Below, piece by piece: positions 26,357 through 35,759 of a stretch of DNA of 64,000 nucleotides (position 1 is its first letter; each line of letters starts with the position of its first letter). A model generated the notes under the pieces. The model was not told the DNA's origin. It was given only the letters and a program-made list of their open reading frames with translations, and did no database searches. The translations under genes were made by a program, and so were the position numbers. Source of the DNA: Pseudobdellovibrio exovorus JSS (GTDB lineage Bacteria; Bdellovibrionota; Bdellovibrionia; Bdellovibrionales; Bdellovibrionaceae); assembly GCF_000348725.1 (NCBI RefSeq), contig NC_020813.1, positions 2,084,248 to 2,148,247 on the forward strand, in the 5' to 3' direction.

Positions 26357-26505
26357 TAAAACTTCCCCTATTTGCCTAGTATCAGAATAAATCAATTCTC
26401 ATTCTGAGCATAGAGGCCTTTAGTCCGGTTATTAAAATTGAGACACTAGACCACCTTTCATGTCTCAGAATAAGTCGCTAAAATAAAAACTGATAAGGAG
26501 TCCCC

Positions 26506-27402
26506 GTGAACTATTGGTTACTAAGTCTATCTTTATTGAATGTGTTGTTAATTGCTTATATTGCGTTTAATCATCTTACGCAGAACAAGGCGAAGGCTGA
26601 AGATCAGCGCCTGACCAAAGGCTTGCAACTTTTACAAAACAAAATTTCGATCTTACAAGACCTCTCTGATAAGACAGATGAGCAAGTGCGTAAGTGGGTT
26701 CATCTTATCGAACAAAAGTCTTTGAGTGTACAAACACAACTGAATAAGTCCGATGAAAAAGTAGCACAGATTGAAAATGCTCTATCGAAGGCTTTAGATG
26801 TTTCTAAAATTTTCTACGAACAAGTCCCTCATGCCGAGATCGCAGAAAGGCAAAAAACGGGTAAGTACGTACAAGCAGCTAAGCTAGCAAATCAGGGCTT
26901 TACTGCAGATCAAATCAGTCAAAAAATCGATCTTTCAAAAGCTGAGATCGAAATGATCAGCAAAATGAATCGCGAAGAACTGCAATTCGCTGAAGAAAGT
27001 CTTCCAGCATGGGTAGATGCTGCAGCGAATACGGCTTCGGGTTCATCTGAAACGCGCTCTCAAGAAATAAATGAATTCGCATCTCAACTGCAAAAAATGA
27101 ATCAAATGGTTTCCTCTACCGCATTTGATATCGCTAAGCCAGACATGAGCAGCATGAATCAGATTCAACAACAATTCAAAAACAGCTTGAATGTATCTGC
27201 TGCTGGTTCTATGAACTCTATGACGAATTCTATGTCACACGTTATGGCGAATGCGACAACGAATGCCCTAACCGACACATTGGCACATAACTCGACACAG
27301 ATTCCTCAGACCTTTTTAGAAGAGCAAAAGCCAGCGCTGGAAACACGCACGGAGTCTGGCAAGATTGTGCGTCCGTTTGAGTTTCGTAAAATCACGAAAT
27401 AA
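26506..27402 (+). CDS. hypothetical membrane-anchored protein with HTH-like segment
   Basis: The 298-residue protein has one N-terminal membrane helix (residues 3-20), a helical region with Lys/Glu/Gln heptads to about 120, then AAKLANQGFTADQISQKIDL, which has the shape of a small helix-turn-helix (as in DUF6115-like proteins). The second half is Ser/Met/Asn/Gln-rich and probably disordered. The start has an AAGGAG site seven bases upstream. It is transcribed away from the VWA lipoprotein gene and converges with aspC. No function can be given. Confidence 0.65.
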   Translation: MNYWLLSLSLLNVLLIAYIAFNHLTQNKAKAEDQRLTKGLQLLQNKISILQDLSDKTDEQVRKWVHLIEQKSLSVQTQLNKSDEKVAQIENALSKALDVSKIFYEQVPHAEIAERQKTGKYVQAAKLANQGFTADQISQKIDLSKAEIEMISKMNREELQFAEESLPAWVDAAANTASGSSETRSQEINEFASQLQKMNQMVSSTAFDIAKPDMSSMNQIQQQFKNSLNVSAAGSMNSMTNSMSHVMANATTNALTDTLAHNSTQIPQTFLEEQKPALETRTESGKIVRPFEFRKITK

Positions 27403-27434
27403 TTTTTTCTTTAATTAACAAATAGCTTTTATAG

Positions 27435-27460
27435 AAATGGCCTAAGATCTTAGGCCATTT
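27435..27460. terminator. 26-bp perfect palindrome between convergent genes
   Basis: AAATGGCCTAAGA (27435-27447) is followed at once by its exact complement TCTTAGGCCATTT (27448-27460). It overlaps the last codons of aspC. The position between convergent stops suggests a shared terminator, though the T runs are short. Confidence 0.5.
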
Positions 27461-28646
27461 GATTTACTAGGTCACGCATCCGCCTAATCGCTTCCGCCAT
27501 TCTTTTAGAATCAATAGCAAAACTCAGACGCATAAAGCCCGGATTACCAAACTCTTCGCCAGGGACTGTAGCCACAAAGAACTTTTCCAAAAGGATTTGG
27601 CAAAAGTCTTTAGAACTCTGTACCGCTTGACCATTAAACGACCGCCCTAAGGCTGCACGCACATCCACCCATAGGTAAAAAGCCCCTTGAGGCTCAAATA
27701 CTTTAAACTGAGGCAAAGTCTTAAACTCGTGCATTGCCGCCACTAAACGATCTTTTAGCACCTGATTGGTTTCGCGAATATTGGCTTCGCAGTTGGTGAT
27801 CGCCTGTACCGCCGCATGCTGGGAAATACTTGAGGGAGCACCCGTCGATTGCGAAGCATAGTCTCCTAAAGCCTGAATCACTTTTTGTGGCCCTAAAGCC
27901 CAACCGATTCTCCACCCTGTCATCGAGTAGGCTTTTGAGCCGCCATTGATGATGATCGTGCGCTCGCGCAGCTCTGGCGCCACCTGTAAGATATGAGGAG
28001 CACAGTGGGAACCATCAAACATCAGGCGGTTATACATATCATCTGTGATCACTGCTACACGTGGATTCTCTTTTAAAACTTCCGCTAGGGCGGCTAGTTC
28101 TTCACGGCTATAGACAAATCCTGTCGGATTCGATGGAGAGCAAAATAAAAACGCTTTTGTTTTCGGCGTGATGTGTTTTCTTAATAAGTCTGCAGTGATT
28201 TTGAAGTTCGTCTCTTCCGTACAAGTCACCAGAACAGGTTTTCCTCCAGACAGTTCTACCATTGTGGGATAGCTCACCCAATACGGAGAGTGAATAATCA
28301 CCTCATCCTGTGGATCACACAAAACTTGTAAGGCAGCAAAAATGGCAAACTTAGCTCCACTGGTCACAGCGACTTCATTGATGGCATACGACTGCCCCAA
28401 ATCAGACTTAATACGCTCAACAATCGCTTTTCTAAGCTCAACAGTTCCATTGGCAGGAGTGTACTTTGTCATGCCTTTACGAATCGCTTCAATACCCGCT
28501 TCACTTGCTGCAGGGTATGTAGCCCAATCCGGCTCACCCACAGTTAAAGAGATCACATCGTGACCTTGCGATTGCAGCTCACGTGCTTTAGCAACTAAGA
28601 ATAAAGTCGGAGATGTTTTTAAACTCTGAGCTTTCTGCGATAACAT
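27450..28646 (-). CDS. aspC: pyridoxal-phosphate aspartate aminotransferase family
   Basis: At 398 residues, this is a class I/II aminotransferase of the bacterial AspC Igamma type. Visible motifs are VISLTVGEPDW near residue 32, the SNPTGFVY cofactor loop near 171, the PLP-binding Lys in INGGSKAYSMTGWRIGW near 234-240, and a substrate-binding Arg in FMRLSFA near the C-terminus. It would interconvert aspartate and oxaloacetate with 2-oxoglutarate/glutamate; related aminotransferases of aromatic amino acids or prephenate share these motifs. It is three bases upstream of... the order on the minus strand is aspC downstream of coaD, so the two share a transcript with rsmD. Confidence 0.92.
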   Translation of the reverse strand: MLSQKAQSLKTSPTLFLVAKARELQSQGHDVISLTVGEPDWATYPAASEAGIEAIRKGMTKYTPANGTVELRKAIVERIKSDLGQSYAINEVAVTSGAKFAIFAALQVLCDPQDEVIIHSPYWVSYPTMVELSGGKPVLVTCTEETNFKITADLLRKHITPKTKAFLFCSPSNPTGFVYSREELAALAEVLKENPRVAVITDDMYNRLMFDGSHCAPHILQVAPELRERTIIINGGSKAYSMTGWRIGWALGPQKVIQALGDYASQSTGAPSSISQHAAVQAITNCEANIRETNQVLKDRLVAAMHEFKTLPQFKVFEPQGAFYLWVDVRAALGRSFNGQAVQSSKDFCQILLEKFFVATVPGEEFGNPGFMRLSFAIDSKRMAEAIRRMRDLVNQMA

Positions 28647-28649
28647 AAA

Positions 28650-29132
28650 CTAACCTCTTATTTTTTTCTGTAAACTTTCGATAACAAAATCAGGTACTAA
28701 CCCATGCAAAGCCCCGCCGTTGCGGGCCACTTCTTTTACTCCGCGCGAAGAAATAAAGTAGTATTCAGGGCGAGAGAAAACCATAAACGTTTCCACTTCC
28801 GGAGCCAAACGGCGATTCATACTGGCCAATGTGCCCTCATATTCAAAATCAGCCACCGCGCGCAAGCCTCTAACAATCACATGGGCTTTACGTTTTCTCA
28901 TGTAGTCCACAGTGAGCCCCTGAAAAACATCGACTTCAATTTTAGAATTTCCTGCCGTTGCATTTTTTAAAAAAGCGGCTCTTTCTTCAGCGCTAAACAA
29001 ATAGTTTTTCTCGTTTGAATCCGCCACAAGGACAATCACATGATCGAAGATATGTGAAATTCTATCAATGATATCTAAATGACCCGTTGTAATCGGATCA
29101 AAACTTCCCGGATAAACTGCTATTTTTGACAT
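28650..29132 (-). CDS. coaD: phosphopantetheine adenylyltransferase
   Basis: The 160-residue protein shows the CoaD pattern throughout: YPGSFDPITTGHLDII at the start with the TxGH nucleotide motif, a conserved RGLRAVADFEYEGTLASMNRRL near residue 88, and YYFISSRGVKEVARNGG near 122. It adds AMP to phosphopantetheine, the penultimate step of coenzyme A synthesis. It lies three bases after rsmD and three bases before aspC on the minus strand. The rsmD-coaD pairing is widespread and supports both calls. Confidence 0.97.
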   Translation of the reverse strand: MSKIAVYPGSFDPITTGHLDIIDRISHIFDHVIVLVADSNEKNYLFSAEERAAFLKNATAGNSKIEVDVFQGLTVDYMRKRKAHVIVRGLRAVADFEYEGTLASMNRRLAPEVETFMVFSRPEYYFISSRGVKEVARNGGALHGLVPDFVIESLQKKIRG

Positions 29133-29135
29133 GCT

Positions 29136-29693
29136 CTAATCTTGCGCTTTTTTAGTAAAGAAAGAAAGGACTTTGTCGCCATAATCCCTGAAGTCATAGC
29201 GGTACAGATGCTCGTAATTTTCTTCCATACGCTCTTTTTTATGGGACTCAATGGCTATTAAAGTTTCACTATCAAAACATGAACTCTGGTCTAAAGCGAC
29301 CATCACATCATGGGCCATTTTCTCTGTAAAGGGAGGGTCTGCCAGAATCAAACTATATGGCTTTCCCTGATAGCGCTTTAAGTACTGTAATACATCTTGC
29401 TTGTAAATTTTGTACTCGCCATCGTCGAGCTTCAACAGCTCTGCATTTTTCTTTAAGATGTTGATTGATTTCACATTCATTTCAACAAAATCGACATGTA
29501 GGGCCCCACGCGATAGGGCTTCAAATCCCAAATTACCCGTACCAGAAAATAAATCTAAAACCTGTGCTCCTTCGACGTCAGACATCCATTTATTAAATAA
29601 TGTCTCTTTCACACGATCCGTTGTTGGACGGATGTGATCCGCTTGAAATGAACTCAGAACTCTACCTCTAAAACGACCGGATATGATCCTCAT
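29136..29693 (-). CDS. rsmD: 16S rRNA m2G966 methyltransferase
   Basis: The 185-residue protein has the RsmD N-terminal signature MRIISGRFRGRVL, RPTTDRVKETLFNKW near residue 24, SAM motif VLDLFSGTGNLGFEALSRGA near 45 and the catalytic LADPPF near 117. It methylates N2 of G966 in 16S rRNA. Its ATG overlaps the stop of the upstream receiver-domain gene by four bases, so it is the third gene of a histidine kinase-receiver-rsmD-coaD-aspC run on the minus strand. Confidence 0.95.
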   Translation of the reverse strand: MRIISGRFRGRVLSSFQADHIRPTTDRVKETLFNKWMSDVEGAQVLDLFSGTGNLGFEALSRGALHVDFVEMNVKSINILKKNAELLKLDDGEYKIYKQDVLQYLKRYQGKPYSLILADPPFTEKMAHDVMVALDQSSCFDSETLIAIESHKKERMEENYEHLYRYDFRDYGDKVLSFFTKKAQD

Positions 29694-30040
29694 GTTTTAC
29701 TTACCACCAATTTGACTATAGCAAATATATCTTCGAATGGCTTGGTTAGGTACTCAATAACTCTTGGGTCCTTTTGAATAAATCCGATATTGGTATCATC
29801 ACCTGTAAAAGCCGAGATCACAAAAACCGGAGTGTTCTTTTTCATCTCTAACAAAACTTCATAGCCATTTTTTTCTGGCATAATGACATCTAATAAAACA
29901 GCGCGGTAATTATTGGTATTAATTTTTTCTAGAGCTTGTTTACCATTTTCAGCTTCATCACACTGAAAGCCTGCGGCTGCAAATGCCCTAACTAGGGACT
30001 TTCGAATAAGCGCTTCATCATCTACAATTAAAAACTTCAT
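29690..30040 (-). CDS. single-domain response regulator
   Basis: This 116-residue protein is only a receiver domain. The acidic pocket is FLIVDDEA near the start, the phosphoacceptor Asp sits in LLDVIMPEKNG near residue 51, Ser in VISAFTG and Lys in YLTKPF complete the active site. Without an output domain it must act on another protein or in a phosphorelay. Its start overlaps the upstream histidine kinase stop by four bases, so the kinase is the obvious phosphodonor. Confidence 0.93.
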   Translation of the reverse strand: MKFLIVDDEALIRKSLVRAFAAAGFQCDEAENGKQALEKINTNNYRAVLLDVIMPEKNGYEVLLEMKKNTPVFVISAFTGDDTNIGFIQKDPRVIEYLTKPFEDIFAIVKLVVSKT

Positions 30041-31908
30041 AACTTATCAAACACCAATGAAATCTTGGCGCCCTTTTCTTTTGCCGAAGAGACTCTTAAA
30101 TCGGCTCCCATATTATTCATTAGTTTTTTAGAAAGATATAGTCCTAAACCAGTTCCTTCACCCTGAGCTTTTGTCGTCATAAAAGGCTGAAAGATGTTTT
30201 TTAAGATCGCCTCGTCAAAACCATCACCACTGTCTTCTACGTGGAATAAAATCTTATCCCCTTCAACTTCACTATAAACTTTAATGGTACCGGCATCTTT
30301 CATGGCCTGACATGAGTTCTTAATCAAATTAAAAAGTACCTGCTGTAAATCATGGGCATTGGCGCGAACGCGATCATCCTTTAAATCAATAAATAGACGA
30401 TGTGATCGCAATGCGGTTTTTAATAAAACTATTGTGTTCTGAAGAATTTCATCAAAGCTCACTTCTTCTAAAGAAGGTTCTTTCTTCTGACTGAAATCGA
30501 TAAAGTTCTTAATGATTTTTTGACAGCGCACAGTCGCTTTTAGAATTTCATTTAAGTCCGATGTGGCGGTGTTAGGTAACGACTCCACCACAGCTTTGTC
30601 TTCCAGCAAGGTTTGCACGTAGGACTTCACCCCAGTTAAAGGATTATTCAGTTCATGGGCCAAATGATTCCCTAAACGCCCTAGCGTCGACATTTTTTCT
30701 GTTTGAATAATCTGCATATGCAGCAAGTTCATTTTTGTAATGTCTTCGTAAATAACAAAGAAGAATTTCTTATGTTGAAATCTGAACTGGGAAAAGTAGG
30801 TCTTCATGGTCAGTTCATTTTTAAGAACTAACGTGGTGTTTTTGTTCTTAATGATCGGACAGCTCTCACAGGGAGTTTCGCGGCCTGCTAATAATTTATA
30901 GCAGTAGCTTTTTTCTTCAAATGGATAGTTGGCTTGATAAATGCGGAAATCTTCATCCACAACATGCGTAAACCCAGGAAAAGACTTAAATGTATTCTTC
31001 CAACGATCGACAACAACTTCTGTTTCTTTTTCAATCATCCAGCGATCAATGTACATGCTGGTGATCGCCAACCGTTCAGCAAAATAATCTTTAATTCTTT
31101 GCCAGTTCGTCTGTTGATCTACTGTTTCGATAAAAACAAAGGACTCGCGTGAAATTTCAGGCAATTGCCATGCGGCCACCTTGCCGACGGGGCGTCCCCA
31201 CACACTGGCTAACTGATTCGATATTTTCTCGGATTTAAAGTCCAAATACGGAGCTAATGTCGTCGACTCAGAAGATCCATCGAAAAACAATATCTTCGAT
31301 TTACCTGATTGCGTTGTCATTCCTAAACCAATCAGATGAACTCGCCCCATTTTTTTCAGGTCTTTCCAGATAAACCTAAAGAGTTTTTCTAGGAAATCGT
31401 AACTGACAGATTCAGATTGAATAAAATCTAAAAAGTGTAAAAGACTCTTTTCATTTCTGTTCTTTTCACTTTCTTCAACATGGGATTTTTCAAGACTTTG
31501 AATTTTTTTTTCGTTTTCATTCGAAAGCTGGCTATTGAGTTCCTCTAGCTCTTTTCGCTTTTTCTGAATCTCGGACTTAACTTGACTGATCTGGGATTTC
31601 TTTTCAGTCTTAGATTTAATTGTCAGTAAAATATCTTCTAACTGCCCGTCTTCCGGTTCAATAACATAGAGGCGGGATACTTCGGCAATATTCTGTAGTC
31701 GATCTACTTGTACATTTTTATCAGCAGAAACTAAAACTCGAATTTGCGAAGGCTCAAATGAAAATCCTTCTAAATAATCCAGATCTCCAATAAAAATCGC
31801 CCCTTCAGTTGAAGAGGCGTTCAGTTCGAAAAAACTATTCAATCCAGCTATATTACTTAATATAGTTTTAACATGATTTTGATACTGAGGTTGAACCTGA
31901 ACTAACAC
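30037..31908 (-). CDS. hybrid-free NtrB-like sensor histidine kinase, 623 aa
   Basis: The N-terminal 100 residues look like a receiver-like fold without the usual Asp pocket (IFIGDLDYLEGF onward). A coiled-coil of about 50 residues follows at 105-155, then a possible GAF-like region, then a PAS-like domain with CESCPIIKNKN near residue 350. The HisKA domain carries LAHELNNPLTGVKSYV near 425 and the ATPase domain carries N, G1 (DSGDGFDEAI) and G2 (GTGLGLYLSKKL) boxes. No membrane helix is apparent, so it senses something in the cytoplasm. It is the first gene of the pair with the single-domain regulator; a TPR gene precedes it by 13 bases. Confidence 0.88.
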   Translation of the reverse strand: MLVQVQPQYQNHVKTILSNIAGLNSFFELNASSTEGAIFIGDLDYLEGFSFEPSQIRVLVSADKNVQVDRLQNIAEVSRLYVIEPEDGQLEDILLTIKSKTEKKSQISQVKSEIQKKRKELEELNSQLSNENEKKIQSLEKSHVEESEKNRNEKSLLHFLDFIQSESVSYDFLEKLFRFIWKDLKKMGRVHLIGLGMTTQSGKSKILFFDGSSESTTLAPYLDFKSEKISNQLASVWGRPVGKVAAWQLPEISRESFVFIETVDQQTNWQRIKDYFAERLAITSMYIDRWMIEKETEVVVDRWKNTFKSFPGFTHVVDEDFRIYQANYPFEEKSYCYKLLAGRETPCESCPIIKNKNTTLVLKNELTMKTYFSQFRFQHKKFFFVIYEDITKMNLLHMQIIQTEKMSTLGRLGNHLAHELNNPLTGVKSYVQTLLEDKAVVESLPNTATSDLNEILKATVRCQKIIKNFIDFSQKKEPSLEEVSFDEILQNTIVLLKTALRSHRLFIDLKDDRVRANAHDLQQVLFNLIKNSCQAMKDAGTIKVYSEVEGDKILFHVEDSGDGFDEAILKNIFQPFMTTKAQGEGTGLGLYLSKKLMNNMGADLRVSSAKEKGAKISLVFDKL

Positions 31909-31921
31909 TCCTCAGAAGATA

Positions 31922-32803
31922 TCACATTCCAGCATGATCTTCTAAATTTTTTTTGACCTGCTGAAAGTGACCTTGCGTTGGATTTTCCAAAATCAACTTG
32001 TTCACTTCAAAAAAAGCAGGACCATACAATCGCTGATCTCTTAAAACTCGTATGTAACAAGAGCTCATTTCTTCATCAAAGTCATGGCGATCAAGGTAGT
32101 ACTGAATTTTACCAATAACCTCATCGACTTTTTCCACACTGCGACCGCACCACTGAGCCAATAACTTCAATCCCGTCGCATTTTCAGGGTTAACATCCAA
32201 AGCACGCTCTAAATTTGCTAGTGCTAATTCTCGGTCACCCATTTCGTCATGTAAAATAGCTAGGCTCACCCATGCACGATCATTTTGTGCATTGAGTTCA
32301 ACTGAGCGACGAAACTTATCTAACGCCATATTTTTATCATCTTCGGCCAAAGCGACGAGTCCCATCGCCCAAACAAGAAGCGCATCTTCTTCATGGCCTT
32401 TGCTTTGTTCTGCCAACTCGCGAATGCCCTCGTGATCTGAAAACTCAATATAAACACGCACCAAACAGTGTGTTAATGAGCGTTGCTGTACATGAGTCAA
32501 ATCACGCTCTTGCAAAAATAAGCCTATATCCAAAGCTTCATTCAAACGCCCTTGCGTATAAAGCACATACATCAAATCCAAATAGGCTGCGGAAGAATCT
32601 GAAATTTTAGCAGTGGCCGTTAATGTTTTTACCAGCCCTGCATAGTCAGCCAGCGCCGTTTGCGTCTGCGCTAACAAACCTAAGAAATACAAATTGTGAC
32701 TGTATTCATTTGAAACTTCGACTAGCTTTCGCATAGCGGAAGAATAGCGTTGAGATTGCAGATCACCCTCGATCTGACCAAAGACTTGAGTTTGCGGCAT
32801 CAT
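31922..32803 (-). CDS. TPR-repeat protein, 293 aa
   Basis: The protein has a run of tetratricopeptide-like helices from residue 10 to 240. The best repeats are MALDKFRRSVELNAQNDRAWVSLA and ELALANLERALDVNPENATGLKLLA near residues 170-210. No signal peptide or other domain is visible. It is the likely first gene of a unit with the histidine kinase 13 bases downstream, so it may be a protein-interaction partner in that signalling pathway; this is inference from spacing. Confidence 0.82.
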   Translation of the reverse strand: MMPQTQVFGQIEGDLQSQRYSSAMRKLVEVSNEYSHNLYFLGLLAQTQTALADYAGLVKTLTATAKISDSSAAYLDLMYVLYTQGRLNEALDIGLFLQERDLTHVQQRSLTHCLVRVYIEFSDHEGIRELAEQSKGHEEDALLVWAMGLVALAEDDKNMALDKFRRSVELNAQNDRAWVSLAILHDEMGDRELALANLERALDVNPENATGLKLLAQWCGRSVEKVDEVIGKIQYYLDRHDFDEEMSSCYIRVLRDQRLYGPAFFEVNKLILENPTQGHFQQVKKNLEDHAGM

Positions 32804-32916
32804 GCCCTCCGAAAAAGCGACACATCATATGTCGCATATATTTCGAAAGCAATGATGGTGCCATGCCCAAAACTTATTTATGAAGTTTGATTCTTTTTTC
32901 AACCAAGATCTCTGAC

Positions 32917-32940
32917 AGCCAGTCAAAACTCTGACTGGCT
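32917..32940. terminator. hairpin between the fliT-like and TPR genes
   Basis: AGCCAGTCA (32917-32925) pairs with TGACTGGCT (32932-32940) around a six-base loop. It lies 65 bases after the stop of the last flagellar gene on the minus strand. No T run follows closely, so termination or mRNA protection are both possible. Confidence 0.45.
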
Positions 32941-33004
32941 CTTCATCAAATCTAGACTAAAATCAAATAGCGCCGTGACCAATGGTCATGCTGACGCTTG
33001 CGAC

Positions 33005-33409
33005 TTAAGCAGCTGTGATCTTATATCCACCTAAAGCTTTGCGCGCTTTTTTCACACCTTGTAGTTCTTGGATGATTTGCGACTTCGCGCTGTCAATCAA
33101 TCCCAAGATAACTAAATCTTGCTCTAAGATGCGTTTTACATAAGCTTCTTTCGTGCGCAACATATCACGGATTTGTGCTTTTTGCTCTTCCGTGTATTGC
33201 CCACTTACATCTTTATGTAATTGGTGCGATCTGTGGATTTCATTATCAATGTACTTAATAATTTTAAGTAGATCTTCCCGTTGATGATAAAATGTCTCAA
33301 GCTGATCAAACCCTCCAGCTTGCAATCGAGTGATCTCGGACTCATTCAAAGAGAAAAACTTCTCTAGAAAATGGTTTTTCTCGTTCAAAAATTGTATTAA
33401 GCGAATCAT
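33005..33409 (-). CDS. FlgN/FliT-like flagellar chaperone
   Basis: The 134-residue protein is almost entirely helical, with long amphipathic helices (NHFLEKFFSLNESEITRLQ, then QLETFYHQREDLLKII) and a final short basic tail, the shape of FlgN/FliT-type export chaperones. No unmistakable family motif is present, so the assignment rests on fold-like pattern and on its position directly behind fliS (four-base overlap). Such chaperones escort hook-associated proteins or FliD to the export gate. Confidence 0.68.
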   Translation of the reverse strand: MIRLIQFLNEKNHFLEKFFSLNESEITRLQAGGFDQLETFYHQREDLLKIIKYIDNEIHRSHQLHKDVSGQYTEEQKAQIRDMLRTKEAYVKRILEQDLVILGLIDSAKSQIIQELQGVKKARKALGGYKITAA

Positions 33410-33807
33410 GCTGCCCCCCCTTTTTGTTCACTTTCCTTTTTCAACTTCTCGACGGCCAGTTTCCAGCCATCATAAAGGTTCTCTAGAATCTTCAGATTTT
33501 CTCTGAGAGGTTCCGGATCACCCTTCAAGTTCGCCTGTGTATAGCGTTCCATCATATACACATACAGTTGTTCTAACTGTTGAGCCAATTCGCCTCCAAC
33601 TTTGTGGTCCAGCGTTGCATTCAGCTCGGCAATAATGTCAAAAGCCCTCATTAAATTATGAGAACGATCTGCTACTTTTTTCTGTTCTGCACCTTGAATG
33701 GCAAGTTTAGTGAACTTGATTGCTCCTTCGTAAAGCATAAGCAATATCTGCTCACGGCTTGCACTCAGTACAGATGTCTGTTTGTATTTTTGATACGGAT
33801 TCGCCAC
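33406..33807 (-). CDS. fliS: flagellin export chaperone FliS
   Basis: The 133-residue protein has the typical FliS opening: PYQKYKQTSVLSASREQILLMLYEGAIKF, then a KVADRSHNLMRAFDIIAELNATLD helix and YVYMMERYTQANLKGDPEPL near residue 82. FliS binds the C-terminal helix of flagellin and keeps it unfolded until export. It is four bases after fliD and overlaps the fliT-like gene, giving the common order fliD-fliS-fliT. Confidence 0.95.
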   Translation of the reverse strand: MANPYQKYKQTSVLSASREQILLMLYEGAIKFTKLAIQGAEQKKVADRSHNLMRAFDIIAELNATLDHKVGGELAQQLEQLYVYMMERYTQANLKGDPEPLRENLKILENLYDGWKLAVEKLKKESEQKGGAA

Positions 33808-33811
33808 TTAG

Positions 33812-35167
33812 TTATCCCCCCCCGCCAATTGCTGCCGAAGCACCTTGGGTTTGTAATTTCGACATTGATTCTTCCATTTTCGCAAATTGTCTTCTGAGCT
33901 GCTCTTCACGTTTGCTGAGCATTCTTTCTTTTGCATCGATACGACGATCAATTTGTGACATTCGCTCTTGCATAGATTTTTTACGTGTTGTCACTGGTCC
34001 ACTTTGCGCATCTACAATGCTGCCAAGTCTATTTTTCATTGTCGTAACGAATCCGTTGGTCACAAAATCGCCACGTAAAAACTCCACTACATCTTCTGGG
34101 TTTTCCGATACGATTTTATTAAATTTATCCTGATTCAAATTCAATGTACCATTACGATTAAACTCGACACCCAGCTCTAGTATTCTTTTAAATTTACTAT
34201 TCGTCTGCTGAGGATCTTGAATCATGCTGCGCAGACGGCTTTCCGTCATACGAACCATGCTATCACCACCCAAAGGACCCAAACGCTGATTCCCATCACG
34301 ATCGGGTGTTAACTTATTCTGATTTTGAATAAAAGCTAATGCTCCATTGTAGGAATCCACAAATGTCTTGAGTTTGTCCGCGATGACTTCGTAGTTCTCA
34401 GTCACTTTTAAATTCACGACTTCATTAGGTTTAGCCTTTTTAAGATCTAATACGACCCCTGGGATCAAATCGGTGATTTTATTTTCTGTTGCTTCAAACT
34501 CGTGACCATCAATTTTGTATTTGGCATTTTGCGCTTTATTCGTCGCTACAAATTGTAAATCGCGACGACCATCTAATAAATAGACTGTCGGGAATTTAAC
34601 TTCATTGTCATCACCCGTTTTCAAGCCCGATATTTCTAATTTAAAACTGTCTTCTTTATCACTGCGATCATTCACGACCATCGCTCGCACTCCCGCACCT
34701 GAACGATTAATCGCCGCAGCTATCTTTTCAAGAGTTGAGTCGCCCTCAGTGATGTAAACTTCTTTTTCGCCCTCTTCCGTTTGGAATTTAATATATCCTA
34801 CTCCCAAAGTGGTTTTATCTTTATCAGGGAAGCCATTTGTTACAGCAGATGGTTTTCCCGCCAACTGTACAACCTCTAACGTCCACTCGCCTTTTTCGGC
34901 CACGTTAGGATCTAAAGTTCCCGTTATGATATCTGGGAAACTTGATTCAAACTTTCTGTCGACGAAACCTCTGGCTCCGACAATCGATGTTAAATTTTTT
35001 GAGATGTCGTTAATTTTAGTTTCAAGATCGGTAACTAATTTTACTTTATCTTCAATTGTATTTTTCTGACCTTGCATCTGCTTAATAGGCATGCGTTCTG
35101 CTTCGATCACTTGATCGACCAGATTGGGTGGTAACCCGCTTGCTAAGCCATTAATTCTTACAGACAC
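33812..35167 (-). CDS. fliD: flagellar filament cap protein FliD
   Basis: The 451-residue protein starts with SVRINGLASGLPPNLVDQVIEAERMPIKQMQ, the FliD N-terminal helix region, has a beta-rich middle (EWTLEVVQLAG, YITEGDSTLEKIAAAINRSGAGVRA), and a C-terminal heptad region from about 400 (RLGSIVDAQSGPV onward) that packs into the filament tip. It caps the filament and helps flagellin subunits fold into place. The start is GTG at 35167 with a GGAGG site eight bases upstream. No obvious FliA promoter was found before it. Confidence 0.95.
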   Translation of the reverse strand: MSVRINGLASGLPPNLVDQVIEAERMPIKQMQGQKNTIEDKVKLVTDLETKINDISKNLTSIVGARGFVDRKFESSFPDIITGTLDPNVAEKGEWTLEVVQLAGKPSAVTNGFPDKDKTTLGVGYIKFQTEEGEKEVYITEGDSTLEKIAAAINRSGAGVRAMVVNDRSDKEDSFKLEISGLKTGDDNEVKFPTVYLLDGRRDLQFVATNKAQNAKYKIDGHEFEATENKITDLIPGVVLDLKKAKPNEVVNLKVTENYEVIADKLKTFVDSYNGALAFIQNQNKLTPDRDGNQRLGPLGGDSMVRMTESRLRSMIQDPQQTNSKFKRILELGVEFNRNGTLNLNQDKFNKIVSENPEDVVEFLRGDFVTNGFVTTMKNRLGSIVDAQSGPVTTRKKSMQERMSQIDRRIDAKERMLSKREEQLRRQFAKMEESMSKLQTQGASAAIGGGG

Positions 35168-35359
35168 TTCAGTTCCTCCATGAATTGAAGAGTATTACCT
35201 TCTATTATTATTCCAGATAATATAGAAAAACCGTGAGTCAATTGATTGGCTTAGACGAAATACGAGTAGGCAAAAACGACCTGTTTTCCCTAGGAAATTC
35301 AGCCCTTGGTCTTAAGTTTTGATGATTTTTAGAGTCTTTAGATCTGTCTTTCGACACTC

Positions 35360-35752
35360 TTAAGCTGTACGCTTTAAAAGCTGGCCCTTTGTCCCCGCCT
35401 GAGCAGGCTCTTCAAAGATGTCCCATAGATCATATTCCGCAATTTTGCGGATCAGTTGTCCTGTAGAATCCTGTACCAAAGCGTATTTCACGTCATTTTC
35501 GTAAACCGCTAATACCACCCACTGCATATCTTTGATAAAACTTTTCTCTCGTAACAGAGCCAAAGCTTTTTCAAATTGCTCGCGTGACATTCTTTCTTTT
35601 GGTTTTTCTTTTTGATAGGACTGCTGTCCATTGGCATCACGATCATGAGTATTATCCGCTTGAATAGGCTTATCCACTTGCGCAACGTTTTTAACTGTCG
35701 CCGTTGTCACAGAAGAAGTAGCAGTATTTCCAAGAAGATTCTTGATATTCAT
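35360..35752 (-). CDS. flaG: FlaG-like flagellar protein
   Basis: The protein is 130 residues. The N-terminal 50 are disordered and polar; the C-terminal 75 contain the FlaG-type pattern, a helix MSREQFEKALALLREK followed by WVVLAVYENDVKYALVQDSTGQLIRKIAEYD, matching the FlaG strand pair V-x-V-x-D-x-x-T-G-x-V-I-R-x-I-P. FlaG proteins influence filament length. The gene lies between flagellin 1 and fliD. A near-perfect FliA promoter ends seven bases before the ATG and there is no Shine-Dalgarno sequence, so the mRNA may be leaderless. Confidence 0.75.
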   Translation of the reverse strand: MNIKNLLGNTATSSVTTATVKNVAQVDKPIQADNTHDRDANGQQSYQKEKPKERMSREQFEKALALLREKSFIKDMQWVVLAVYENDVKYALVQDSTGQLIRKIAEYDLWDIFEEPAQAGTKGQLLKRTA

Positions 35753-35759
35753 ACTGTAT